Positions 51,016 to 59,540 of a stretch of DNA of 64,000 bases are shown one piece after another. Where the stretch lies: positions 6,138,001-6,202,000 of the forward strand of contig NZ_JAUSZI010000002.1 of the NCBI RefSeq assembly GCF_030817415.1, written 5' to 3'. This stretch comes from Streptomyces umbrinus. GTDB taxonomy: Bacteria; Actinomycetota; Actinomycetes; Streptomycetales; Streptomycetaceae. The position numbers were made by a program, and so were the translations under genes. The notes beneath the pieces were generated by a model, which worked only from the letters and a program-made list of their open reading frames with translations, did not search any database and was not told the origin of the DNA. Every line of letters begins with the position of its first letter. Position 1 is the stretch's first letter.

Positions 51016-52125
51016 TCAGTTCTCCAGGCGGACCGGCATCAGGAGCGAGAAGGTGTCCTCGGTGTCGGGTCGGCGGATCGCCAGGGGAGCCGTGGGAGCG
51101 CCGAACTCGAGCACCAGTCGGTCGCGGGCTCCGGCGGCGAGCGCGTGCAGCAGGAACTCGCGGTTGACGGCGACGTGGTCCCGGCCTTCCTCCCCCTCCT
51201 TCCCTTCCTCGCTGTCCGCGCAGACGGTCACCGTGCCGTCGGCCGCCGGCTTGAGCACGCTGAGGTCGCAGGGCTTGCCATCCGGCCCGGGCGTCTCGCT
51301 CGTACGGACGGGCCCGGTCTCCAGCGCCTCGCGGAACGCGGGCACGTCGACGACCGCGCGGCGCCCGGTCGGCAGGCGGACGAGACGACGGTAGTCGGGA
51401 AAGTCGTGGTCGAGGCACTGCCCGGCCGCCTGCCGGTCCCCGGCCTCCAGCGTCACGCGGTCACCGTCCACGGAGAGCTGGACTGGTCCCCCGCCGTCCT
51501 CACCGTTCAGCAGCGCCCGCATCGCGTCGGCGAGCGGGGCGGGCACGATGGCCTGTTCGCGGGGTCCGTCGTGCCCGGTGGCGGCGGTGTGCGCGACGGC
51601 CATCCGGTACCGGTCGGTGGCCACGACCTGAAGCGCCTCACCCTCGATGTCGAACAGGACGCCGCCGAGCATCGGCAGCTCCGGGTCGGTACCGGCGGCG
51701 AAGCGGACGGCGTCCAGCGCGGCGGCCAGTTCGGCCGCGGGGACGGTCAGCCGGACGGCGGCGGTGCGGAGCGATGTCATGGGTTTCTCCCTGCCTTCGA
51801 GTAGCGCTCGGACCGCGGAGAACTCGCTGCGGGCATCGGACAACCCCAGTTCCAGGCGGCGCAGATGCGCCTGTAGCAGCTTCCGTACGAGGTCGGTGTC
51901 CGCGCCGGACCAGCCGGCCAGCACCAGCCGGATGTCCGGCAACGGCATACCGGCCCGGCGCAGCCGCGTCAGCAGGCGCGCCTCCTCGCACTGCTCGGGG
52001 CCGTACCAGCGGTAGCCACTCACTGGATCCACCCAGGCGGGGACCAGCACACCGGCACGGTCGTAGAACCGCAGGGCACTCACACTCAGCCCGCTGTCCC
52101 GGGCCATCTCCCCGATACTGCGCAT
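51016..52125 (-). CDS. MerR-family regulator fused to sliding-clamp-like domain
   Basis: Starts at MRSIGEMARDSGLSV (ATG 52125). Residues 1-70 are a MerR winged helix (SVSALRFYDRAGVLVPAW, GYRWYGPEQCEEARLL), followed by a dimerisation coil to about 110. The C-terminal 250 residues resemble domains of the DNA polymerase III beta subunit: LAAALDAVRFAAGTDPELPM, VVATDRYRMAVA, HVAVNREFLLHALAAG and the ending LLMPVRL, close to the MPMRL end of DnaN. The clamp fold may sense a ligand or partner. The promoter has a MerR 19-bp spacer. Confidence 0.85.
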   Translation of the reverse strand: MRSIGEMARDSGLSVSALRFYDRAGVLVPAWVDPVSGYRWYGPEQCEEARLLTRLRRAGMPLPDIRLVLAGWSGADTDLVRKLLQAHLRRLELGLSDARSEFSAVRALLEGREKPMTSLRTAAVRLTVPAAELAAALDAVRFAAGTDPELPMLGGVLFDIEGEALQVVATDRYRMAVAHTAATGHDGPREQAIVPAPLADAMRALLNGEDGGGPVQLSVDGDRVTLEAGDRQAAGQCLDHDFPDYRRLVRLPTGRRAVVDVPAFREALETGPVRTSETPGPDGKPCDLSVLKPAADGTVTVCADSEEGKEGEEGRDHVAVNREFLLHALAAGARDRLVLEFGAPTAPLAIRRPDTEDTFSLLMPVRLEN

Positions 52126-52144
52126 CTCGCTCTCCACATCCGGA

Positions 52145-52175
52145 ACTCTGGGCCCTGCACAAGGTCGAGGGTCAA
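52145..52175 (-). promoter_or_regulatory. MerR-type autoregulatory promoter
   Basis: On the minus strand, TTGACC (52175-52170) and CAGAGT (52150-52145) are separated by 19 bp. An internal CCCT-N11-AGGG dyad lies in the spacer. A 19-bp spacer with a centred dyad is the hallmark of MerR-activated promoters. Confidence 0.7.
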
Positions 52176-52210
52176 TCCCGACCGGCAGGCACCCTCCGCG
52201 AGACGGATGA

Positions 52211-52825
52211 CTAGGCCCCGTCGGGTTCGGGCGAGAGCATCATGTCCTTGCGGGAGTAGAGCGGCAGGCCGCTGGTGTCGAGCTTCCAGGTGCCCACGTC
52301 GGTGGTGATGGCGAGCGGGGTTCCGTAGGGCTGTTTGTGGAGGCGGTTGCCGTATGCGGGGCGTCCTCCGCACCTGTCGATGTCCCACTGGTAGGTCCAG
52401 GTGCCGTCGCGAGGGTCGAGGATCAGGTAATGCTCGATGCCCATGGCCGGGTAGTCACGGCTCTTGGCCTCGTAGTCGTTGGCGGGGTTCGACGGCGAGA
52501 CGATCTCGATGGCGAGGAGGATCTGGCGCGGGTCCAGCGGATCATCGGTCAGCATCGCCTCGCGCGCGGTGACGATGAGGTCGGGTACCCGGAGCTTGCC
52601 GAGGGCGCCGTCGTCGGTGTCGGTGGCCTCGAAGGCACCGATGCCCTCGGGCAGCTGTGAGACGAGTTGGTCGCGCACGTCGGAGGCGGTGACCTGGTGA
52701 CGCGGGCGAGGGCTCATCATTATGACGAACGTCCCGTCACTGATCTCGGGGTACGTGAAGCCGCGCGGCGGCGTCAGGTGGGTGCGCAGCTCGCGCAGAT
52801 GCCGGTAGATGGCCTGCTGGGACAT
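52211..52825 (-). CDS. Uma2-family (DUF820) restriction-endonuclease-like protein
   Basis: ATG 52825 follows AAGGAG. The 204-residue protein has the Uma2 fold, related to PD-(D/E)XK nucleases, with LRVPDLIVTAREAM near residues 93-106 and LAIEIVSPSNPANDY near 117-131 (D...E-x-V). Function in actinomycetes, where many copies occur, is unknown. It is not obviously in an operon. Confidence 0.88.
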   Translation of the reverse strand: MSQQAIYRHLRELRTHLTPPRGFTYPEISDGTFVIMMSPRPRHQVTASDVRDQLVSQLPEGIGAFEATDTDDGALGKLRVPDLIVTAREAMLTDDPLDPRQILLAIEIVSPSNPANDYEAKSRDYPAMGIEHYLILDPRDGTWTYQWDIDRCGGRPAYGNRLHKQPYGTPLAITTDVGTWKLDTSGLPLYSRKDMMLSPEPDGA

Positions 52826-52952
52826 GGCCGACTCCTTGCTTCCCGTCATTTCACCAAGCTATCGCCGATCGGGTTCGCGAACGACTGACAGCTACCTCCT
52901 GGGTAAAACGAGGACCGGGCACAGAAGCACCGGTTAGCCTGCGCAGACGTAC

Positions 52953-54074
52953 GTGCATACATGCGTACGAGTGGGTGAGGCGGGGCGGGAAGCAAGGCGC
53001 GTGGTGACAAGGGGCGTGGAGACGCGGGGCGCGGACCCGGGCGGCGCGGACACGAGTGGTGCCGGGAGCCGGCGCACTGTGGCAGACGGAGCGCGGGTCG
53101 TGGCCCGGGCGCTGGTGTACGTGGTGGTCGGCGGGGTCGCGCTGGTCGTCATCGCCACCGTCGGGTCCGTACTCGGGCCGATGGTCGCGCTCGACATCGC
53201 GACGCCGGCCATGGCCGCCTGGTGGACCGTGTTCACGGCAGTCGCCGTGCAGGGCATCCCCTTCCTCCTCCTTGGCACGGTGGTGTCGGCGGCCATCGGG
53301 GCGTTCGTGCCGGAGCGGGTCTTCAGACGCGTACTGCCGAAGAACCCGGCGCTCGCCGTGCCCGTCGCGGGGGCGGCCGGGGCCGTGCTGCCCGGGTGCG
53401 AGTGCGCGTCCGTCCCCGTGGCCGACAGCCTGATGCGGCGCGGGGTCGCACCGGCGGCGGCGCTGGCCTTTCTCCTCTCGGCCCCCGCCATCAACCCGGT
53501 GGTGCTCGTCGCCACGTCCATCGCCTTCCCGGGGAACCCGGCCATGGTCGGCGCCCGGTTCGTCGCCTCGCTCGCCACCGCCGTGGTGATGGGGTGGCTG
53601 TGGGTGCGGTTCGGGAGGGACGAGTGGCTGCCGACGCGGCGTACGCCGGAGGTGGGAGCCGGAGCGGCCACCGGCGGCTGGCGGGGCTTCCGGGACGGAC
53701 TGCAGCACGATTTCCTGCACGCCGGAGGCTTTCTCGTGCTGGGCGCGGCCGCTGCGGCGACGTTCAACATCCTGGTGCCGCGGTCGCTGCTGGACGTGTT
53801 CACCGGTTCGCCCTGGCTCTCCGTCCTGCTGCTCGCCGTCCTCGCCGTGGTGCTGTGCGTGTGTTCCGAGGCGGACGCCTTCGTGGCCGCCTCACTGACC
53901 GGGTTCTCGCCGACGGCCCGGCTCGCCTTCATGGTCGTCGGCCCGATGGTCGACCTGAAGCTCATCGCCCTCCAGGCGGGGACTTTCGGGCGGGCGTTCG
54001 CGGTGCGGTTCTCGGCCGTCACGTGGGTGGTGGCCGTGGTGAGCAGTGGGGTGGTGGGCTGGTGGCTGCTGTGA
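52953..54074 (+). CDS. Permease of the UPF0718/ArsP-like family
   Basis: GTG 52953 opens the frame, but an unordered 45-residue start suggests a later GTG (about 53001). The 373-residue maximum protein has 8-9 membrane helices with PGCECASVPVADSLMRRG near residue 147, LSAPAINPVVLVAT and LCVCSEADAFVAASL. The Cys pairs CEC and CVC are typical of this permease family. It is coupled by GTGA to a TIGR03943 gene. Metal or metalloid transport is likely; the substrate is unknown. Confidence 0.88.
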   Translation: MHTCVRVGEAGREARRVVTRGVETRGADPGGADTSGAGSRRTVADGARVVARALVYVVVGGVALVVIATVGSVLGPMVALDIATPAMAAWWTVFTAVAVQGIPFLLLGTVVSAAIGAFVPERVFRRVLPKNPALAVPVAGAAGAVLPGCECASVPVADSLMRRGVAPAAALAFLLSAPAINPVVLVATSIAFPGNPAMVGARFVASLATAVVMGWLWVRFGRDEWLPTRRTPEVGAGAATGGWRGFRDGLQHDFLHAGGFLVLGAAAAATFNILVPRSLLDVFTGSPWLSVLLLAVLAVVLCVCSEADAFVAASLTGFSPTARLAFMVVGPMVDLKLIALQAGTFGRAFAVRFSAVTWVVAVVSSGVVGWWLL

Positions 54075-54868
54075 CGACGACCCGACCGCGTACGCGTCTG
54101 CGGTTGCGTCCGCAGGGGGTGCTGCTCATCCTGTGCGGCGCCGCCCTCCTCCGGATCGCCCTCTTCAGCGAGCTGTACCTGCGCTACGTGAAGGAGGGCC
54201 TGCGCCCGTACCTGGTGGTCTCGGGCGTGGCACTGATCGTGCTGGGCCTGGTGGGCATGATCCGCCGCGACGAGGACGAGGACGAACACGAGGGCGAGCA
54301 CGAGGTCCACGACGAAGACGCCCACGAGGCCCACGCGGGGCATGGCCAAGACGCGCACGACGGGCACGACCACATCCGCAACCCGCGCATCGCCTGGCTC
54401 CTCACCGCCCCCGCCCTGGCCCTCCTCCTCTTCCCGCCGCCCGCCCTCGGCTCGTACAGCGCCGGACGCGAGGAGGCCAGGGTCGCCGCCCAGGGCACCG
54501 GCACCTTCCCCGAACTGCCCGCCGGGGACCCCGTCGACCTGACGCTCGGCGCGTTCGCCTCCCGTGCGGAGTGGGACACCGGGGCGTCCATGAAGGGCCG
54601 CACGGTCCGCCTCACCGGCTTCGTGACCCGCGACGACGACGGCACCTGGTACATCGCCCGGCTCCTCGTCACCTGCTGCGCCGCCGACGCGCAGGCCCTG
54701 AAGGTCGAAATCCGCGCCGCGGACGCGCCTGCGGCTGACGCGTGGGTGACCGTCACCGGGACGTGGCGCCCGACCGGCAAGCCCGGCTCGGACGCCGCGC
54801 GCCCCGTCCTGGACGCCACGTCCGTGAAACGGGTCTCGGCACCTTCGGATCCGTACGAGAAGCGTTGA
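54071..54868 (+). CDS. TIGR03943-family membrane protein with His/Asp-rich loop
   Basis: GTG start overlapping the permease stop (GTGA). The 265-residue protein has two membrane helices, then a loop of about 35 residues very rich in His, Asp and Glu (EHEGEHEVHDEDAHEAHAG), a third helix and an external OB-like domain (VRLTGFVTRDDDGTWYIARL, LVTCCAADAQA). The pair permease/TIGR03943 is conserved in many bacteria (B. subtilis YcgR/YcgQ). The acidic His loop suggests metal binding. Confidence 0.9.
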   Translation: MTTTRPRTRLRLRPQGVLLILCGAALLRIALFSELYLRYVKEGLRPYLVVSGVALIVLGLVGMIRRDEDEDEHEGEHEVHDEDAHEAHAGHGQDAHDGHDHIRNPRIAWLLTAPALALLLFPPPALGSYSAGREEARVAAQGTGTFPELPAGDPVDLTLGAFASRAEWDTGASMKGRTVRLTGFVTRDDDGTWYIARLLVTCCAADAQALKVEIRAADAPAADAWVTVTGTWRPTGKPGSDAARPVLDATSVKRVSAPSDPYEKR

Positions 54869-54873
54869 CCGGT

Positions 54874-54968
54874 TGTGTGTCGTGTGCGGCTCCGTGAGGG
54901 CTGGTCGCGCAGTTCCCCGCGCCCCTGAGGGGCGTAGCCCCTGGAGGGCTGCGCCCCTGAATAAAGGG
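54874..54968 (-). repeat. Dispersed intergenic repeat, copy 9
   Basis: TGTGTCGTGTGCGGCTCC, GGCTGGTCGCGCAGTTCCCC and GCGCCCCTGAGGGGC, then GGGCTGCGCCCCTG. It begins a few bases after the TIGR03943 stop. Confidence 0.85.
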
Positions 54969-55130
54969 GGTCCCTCTCTGCGTAATAACCCGAGTCGTTC
55001 ATTCGGGGTCTATGTGCATGATTCCGGCGCTACAGTTCGTCACTGATGCGCTGGGTGTGGGGCGCGTCACACATCGCGACGAAATGAGCCGACGGGCAAC
55101 ACCTGTGCGGCGGTGCATTTGGGGGGCCTC

Positions 55131-57218
55131 GTGCACGAGATGGTCAAGGGCGCCAATGTCGGACTGGCGGCGTTGAGCGAAGACGTGGGCTCGGTGATGG
55201 TGAGCCTGGGCTGGAGCAGTCCGACGGGTGAGGGCGACGCGGACGTGTCCGTCCTGTTGCTGACGGCGGACGGCAAGGTCCGCAGTGACGCGGACTTCTA
55301 CTTCTACAACAACCCCGTGGCGGCCGACGGGTCCGTGCAGTTGCTGGGCAAGACGCCCACCTCCGACGGAAACGAGGACCGCATCACCTTCGATCTGACC
55401 GCGATTCCGGCGGACGTCGAGCAGGTCGTCGTGGCGGCGAGCCGCTACAACGGAGCCCGGTTCGGGGATCTGGACGACGTACGGGTGACCCTGGCCGACG
55501 GCTCGGGAGAGGGGCTGCTGCGGTTCTCCATCGAGGACGCCGGGGCGGTCGGCGCGCTGCTCTTCGGCGAGTTCTACCGGCGGGCCGGCGACTGGAAGTT
55601 CCGCGCCATCGGGCAGGGGTACGAGTCCGGTCTCGCGGGCCTCGCCCAGGACTACGGCGTCGATGTCGACGACGACGCGGAGGAGGCGGAGGCGGCCGAA
55701 GTGGCCGTGGCGGCGGACGTCCCGCCGGAGGAGACCCCCTCGGAGGTGGCGGCCGAGCCCGTCGCGACGGAGGCGGGGCCCGAGGCCAAGACCGAGATCG
55801 AGGCTGTGGGGGTGGCGGTGCCGTTGGTCGCCGTGCCTGCCCCCGGTCCGGTTCCTGCGGTGGAACGGATCGTGAGCGAGTCCGTCGAGGCACCGGCCAA
55901 GCCGGTCCCCCGGCCCCGTACGGCGAAGAAGAAGGTCACGCTGCCCAAGGTGGCCAAGAAGTCGCTCGCCGAGAACGACTCCTGGCGGCCCGCCCGGCTC
56001 TTCCCGGTCTCCGCTCTCAAGAGCGACCGGGACAGGGAGACCCGTGCGACCTCCGTGCTGCTGTCCGTGATGGCGCAGGTGCCTGAGTTCGGCAGGCGGC
56101 TCACCGCCGGCTTCGGGGCGCCCGCCGGGCGGATGGAGATGTTCACCGAGGTCTCGCTGCCCAACGGCGATACCCCGCGGCGGCCGGACGGCGTGATCCG
56201 GGTCGAGCGGGCGGGCAAGCTGTGGACGGCGCTGGTCGAGACGAAGACCAACGGCAACGCCCTCAAGCCGGACCAGGTGCAGGCGTACACCGAAATCGCA
56301 GCCCGCCGCGGCTACGAGGCTGTGATCACCCTCTCCAACGACGTGGAGTTGGACGGCAGTCCTCTGGTCGACGTGAAGACGGACGGCCGGCGCAAGCACA
56401 AGGTGGCGCTGCGGCACTTGTCGTGGGCCGACGTCGCCCACCAGGCGCAGATGCTGATCCGTCACGAAGGCGTCGGCAACGCGGCGCACGCCTGGCTGCT
56501 CCAGGAACTCCTGCACTACCTCCAGCACGAGAACTCCGGCTGCCACGGCTTCCAGAACATGGGCCCGGCCTGGGTCCCCGTGCGCAACGGGATCGACGAC
56601 GAAACCCTCTGTCAGGGCGATCGACGTGCTGTGGAGGTCGTCGAGAGCTGGGAACGGCTCGTACGGCAGGTGTGTCTGCGCCTGGGCGGCGAACTCGGGC
56701 AGAAGGTGCTTCCCGTGCAGCGGGCGAAGCGCGGCACCGATCCCCGCGTCCGCCGCGCGGCCCTCGCCGACCAGCTCTGCCTGGCGGGACGCCTGGACTC
56801 CGAACTCCGCATCGAGGGCACGCCCGGCATCCTCGCGCTCTCCGCGGACCTGCGGACGGGCAAGCTGCGGACGTCCATCGAGATCGCCGTACCCGAGCAG
56901 GGCTACCCCCTCACCTGGGCCAAGCGGCTCATCCGTCAACTCTCCGACGCACCGGCCGACTTGCATGTCGAGACCCTGCTCGACGGGCATGTGGGCGGCC
57001 CGCGCGGCACGCTGGAGCGGCTGCGCCCGGAACCGGGCGACATCCTCCCCAAGAACAACGCCGAGATCACCGGCTTCCGGCTGTCCCTCTTCCGGAGCAT
57101 GGGCAACACCCGGGGCTCTGCAGAGTCCGGGTTCATCCGCAGTGTCGACGAGGCCGTGGACCGCTTCCACGACCACGTGGTCGTGCACCTGGACCGCCCC
57201 GGCTCAACGCGCCGCTGA
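55131..57218 (+). CDS. TerD-domain protein fused to PD-(D/E)XK nuclease-like domain
   Basis: GTG 55131 after a GGGGGG stretch (GTG 55113 and ATG 55140 are alternatives). The 695-residue protein has an N-terminal TerD domain (residues 1-190; DVSVLLLTADGKVRSDADFYFYN, DQVVVAASRYNG-like elements, RAIGQGYESGLAGL). A disordered Ala/Pro/Glu linker follows, then a domain with RPDGVIRVE and ALVETKTNGNAL near 350-370, the D...E-x-K pattern of PD-(D/E)XK nucleases. The rest is alpha/beta. TerD proteins belong to stress or phage-resistance systems. Both parts look intact. Confidence 0.85.
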   Translation: MHEMVKGANVGLAALSEDVGSVMVSLGWSSPTGEGDADVSVLLLTADGKVRSDADFYFYNNPVAADGSVQLLGKTPTSDGNEDRITFDLTAIPADVEQVVVAASRYNGARFGDLDDVRVTLADGSGEGLLRFSIEDAGAVGALLFGEFYRRAGDWKFRAIGQGYESGLAGLAQDYGVDVDDDAEEAEAAEVAVAADVPPEETPSEVAAEPVATEAGPEAKTEIEAVGVAVPLVAVPAPGPVPAVERIVSESVEAPAKPVPRPRTAKKKVTLPKVAKKSLAENDSWRPARLFPVSALKSDRDRETRATSVLLSVMAQVPEFGRRLTAGFGAPAGRMEMFTEVSLPNGDTPRRPDGVIRVERAGKLWTALVETKTNGNALKPDQVQAYTEIAARRGYEAVITLSNDVELDGSPLVDVKTDGRRKHKVALRHLSWADVAHQAQMLIRHEGVGNAAHAWLLQELLHYLQHENSGCHGFQNMGPAWVPVRNGIDDETLCQGDRRAVEVVESWERLVRQVCLRLGGELGQKVLPVQRAKRGTDPRVRRAALADQLCLAGRLDSELRIEGTPGILALSADLRTGKLRTSIEIAVPEQGYPLTWAKRLIRQLSDAPADLHVETLLDGHVGGPRGTLERLRPEPGDILPKNNAEITGFRLSLFRSMGNTRGSAESGFIRSVDEAVDRFHDHVVVHLDRPGSTRR

Positions 57219-59087
57219 GCCCGGCCCCTTCGTCCACCCTGGCGGTAACCAGCCCAGTTGGTCCGGTTCGTTCGGGGTGGGTTTGGTGCGGGCCAGGAGG
57301 ATGGCTACGTCGTCTTCCGAGGCGGTGGGGTCGAGGTGGGTGATGACGGTGTCGAGGAGGGTGGGGAGGGGGTCGGTCGGGGTGATGGGGAGGGTGGCGA
57401 GGGTGTGGAGGCCTGTTTCGATGTCGCGGTCGCGGCGTTCTACCAGGCCGTCGGTGCAGAGGAGCAGGACGGAGCCCGGGGGGAGGGGGACCGTGGTGGC
57501 CGCGAAGGAGCCGAGGCCCACGCCCAGGGGTGGGGCGACGGGTAGGCTGAGGAGGGTGCGGGTGCCGTCGGGGGTGACGAGGAGCGGGGGGATGTGGCCC
57601 GCGTTGGAGAAGGTGGCGCGTTCCCGGCGGGGGTCGAGGAGGGCGAGGAGACAGGTCGCCACCCGGTCCAACTCCAGGGTCAGCGCGGTGCGTTCGGCCT
57701 GGAGGAGGATGAAGTCGGGGCTGCTGCCCTGGATCGCGAGGGTGCGGAGGACCGAGCGGTACTCGCTCATCGCCGCCGCCGCTCGGACTCCGTGGCCCAT
57801 GACGTCGCCCACCACCAGCAGCGTGCGGTCGTGGGGGAGCGCCAGTGTGTCGAACCAGTCGCCGCCGACTTCCGCTCCTGAGCCCGCCGGGAGGTAGCGG
57901 CCCAGGGTTTCGACGCCGGGGCCCGTGATCGTGGGCGCGTTCAGGAAGGCGCGCTGCATCTCCAGGGCCGTCTCGTGTTCCCGCGTGTAGCGGACCGCGT
58001 GGGCGATGCCGGTGGCGGCGCGGTCGGTGAGGTCGCCCAGCAACTCGGTGTCCGTGTCCGTCAGTCGGGGGGAGTCGCCGGCGCGGAACACCATCACCGC
58101 GCCCACCAGCTCCTCGTGGACCGCGAGCGGGAGGTAGATCCCCGAGTGCGCGCCCATCCGCAGGAGGTGCTCCTTGCGTTCGGGCGACGGCGAGAACTGG
58201 CGCATGGCCTCGTCGTCGGGGTGGCTGAGGACCAGCGGGCGCCGGTCGGCCAGGACGTGGGCCATCGGGGAGCCCGCCCGGTGGACCACGAACTCGTCGA
58301 GACGGCCGAGCGGGGAGGACACCTCCGCCAGGTCCGGGGTGGTGGCCAGCGCGATGCGGCGCAGGCGCAGCGGGTAGTTCTCCGACGGCACCCGGGGTGT
58401 GCCCTCCGGGTCGACCACGTCCACCGCCGCGTAGTCCGCGAAGCGCGGGACCAGCAGGTCGGCGAGCGCCTGGCAGGCCTGGCGGAGGTCGAGTGTCGCG
58501 CCGGTGGTGCGGTTCGCCTCGTCGAGGAGGGCCATCCGGTTGCCGGCCCGTACGAGGTGCTCGCGGCCGCGCAGCGCGTCGGTGACCTCCAGGACGACGG
58601 CCGCCACCCCGAGGACCTCGCCGGACGACGTGGACAGCCGGTGGTAGGCGCCCAGCCACCACCGGTTGTCCCCCGCCCCGTCGGCCGGGGTCTGCCCGCC
58701 CACCGTGACGATCTGCGGCACCCCCGTGCGCAGCACCTGTTCGAGGAGCTGCTCCGACGACTCCAGGTCCGGCAGGACGTCCGGCAGCCGGCGGCCGATG
58801 TGGTCGGCGGCCGGGACGCCGTTGAGGAGGGCCAGCGCGTCGTTGATGTAGAGGTAGCGCAGGCTCCGGTCCAGCACGGCGATACCGGCCGGGCAGCCGT
58901 CGAGGATCCGCCGGGCCAGGGTCAGTTCCGCCAGCAGCCGCTCCGCGTGCTCCCCCACCCCCTCGGCACGGTCCACCGCGTTCGCGATCGCCGCCAGCTC
59001 CTTCTGGGTGAGCAGGATGCGCGGGGTGGGCTGGACCTGGTCACCGGGCACCCTCCCACGGCACCACGCCGCCGTCCTGCCCACCAA
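57204..59087 (-). CDS. PAS-GAF-PP2C (SpoIIE-type) phosphatase
   Basis: The 627-residue protein has a PAS domain (about 60-170; GIAVLDRSLRYLYINDALA), a GAF domain (190-370) and a C-terminal SpoIIE phosphatase with AEVGGDWFDTLAL, VVGDVMGHGVRA, SNAGHIPPL, LLLCTDGLVERRD and SEDDVAIL. It is a soluble sensor-phosphatase for sigma-factor partner switching. A TTA codon at 57246-57248 lies near the C terminus. Its end overlaps the convergent TerD gene by 15 bases. Confidence 0.95.
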   Translation of the reverse strand: MVGRTAAWCRGRVPGDQVQPTPRILLTQKELAAIANAVDRAEGVGEHAERLLAELTLARRILDGCPAGIAVLDRSLRYLYINDALALLNGVPAADHIGRRLPDVLPDLESSEQLLEQVLRTGVPQIVTVGGQTPADGAGDNRWWLGAYHRLSTSSGEVLGVAAVVLEVTDALRGREHLVRAGNRMALLDEANRTTGATLDLRQACQALADLLVPRFADYAAVDVVDPEGTPRVPSENYPLRLRRIALATTPDLAEVSSPLGRLDEFVVHRAGSPMAHVLADRRPLVLSHPDDEAMRQFSPSPERKEHLLRMGAHSGIYLPLAVHEELVGAVMVFRAGDSPRLTDTDTELLGDLTDRAATGIAHAVRYTREHETALEMQRAFLNAPTITGPGVETLGRYLPAGSGAEVGGDWFDTLALPHDRTLLVVGDVMGHGVRAAAAMSEYRSVLRTLAIQGSSPDFILLQAERTALTLELDRVATCLLALLDPRRERATFSNAGHIPPLLVTPDGTRTLLSLPVAPPLGVGLGSFAATTVPLPPGSVLLLCTDGLVERRDRDIETGLHTLATLPITPTDPLPTLLDTVITHLDPTASEDDVAILLARTKPTPNEPDQLGWLPPGWTKGPGSAAR

Positions 59088-59104
59088 CGGGCGGGCCCGT
59101 CCGG

Positions 59105-59540
59105 GTGACGCCGGGCACGGCCTCGGCTTCGGCTCCGGTCCCGGCTTCGGCTCCGGTCCCGGCTCCGGCTCCGGTCCCGGCTTCGGCTCCGGCTTCGGCC
59201 CCGGCTTCGGCCCCGGCTTCGGCCTCGGTCCCGGCCTCGGTCCCGGCCTCGGTCTTCCCGGTCCCGGTCCCGGTCCCGGTCCCGGCCCCGGCTACGGTCC
59301 CGGCTCTGGCCCCGGCTACGGTCCCGGCGTCGACCCTGGCCTTGGTATCGGCTACGGTCCCGGCCCCGCCCCGGTTCTGGCCTCGGTCCCGGCTACGGTC
59401 CCGGCCCCGCCCCGGTCCCGGCCCCGCCCCGGTCCCGGCCCCGCCCCGGTCCCGGCCCCGCCCCGGTCCCGGCCCCGCCCCGGCCCCGCCCCGGTCCCGG
59501 CCCCGGCTACGGCCTCGGCCTCGGCTCCAGTTTCGGCTTG
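59105..59540. repeat. Minisatellite of CCGG-rich 6- to 12-bp units
   Basis: Units such as GGCTTCGGCTCCGGTCCC and GGCCCCGCCCCGGTCCC repeat with small variations. The array starts at the phosphatase gene end and runs into the C-terminal codons of the PBP gene. Frames on both strands are open (GFGSGPG, PASAPVPAP), but none has a start signal or domain. I treat it as non-coding apart from the last PBP codons. Confidence 0.8.

Noticed and set aside
52826..52952. Zur-type operator before the permease/TIGR03943 pair
   Set aside because: No TGAAAATGATTTTCA-like palindrome is visible.
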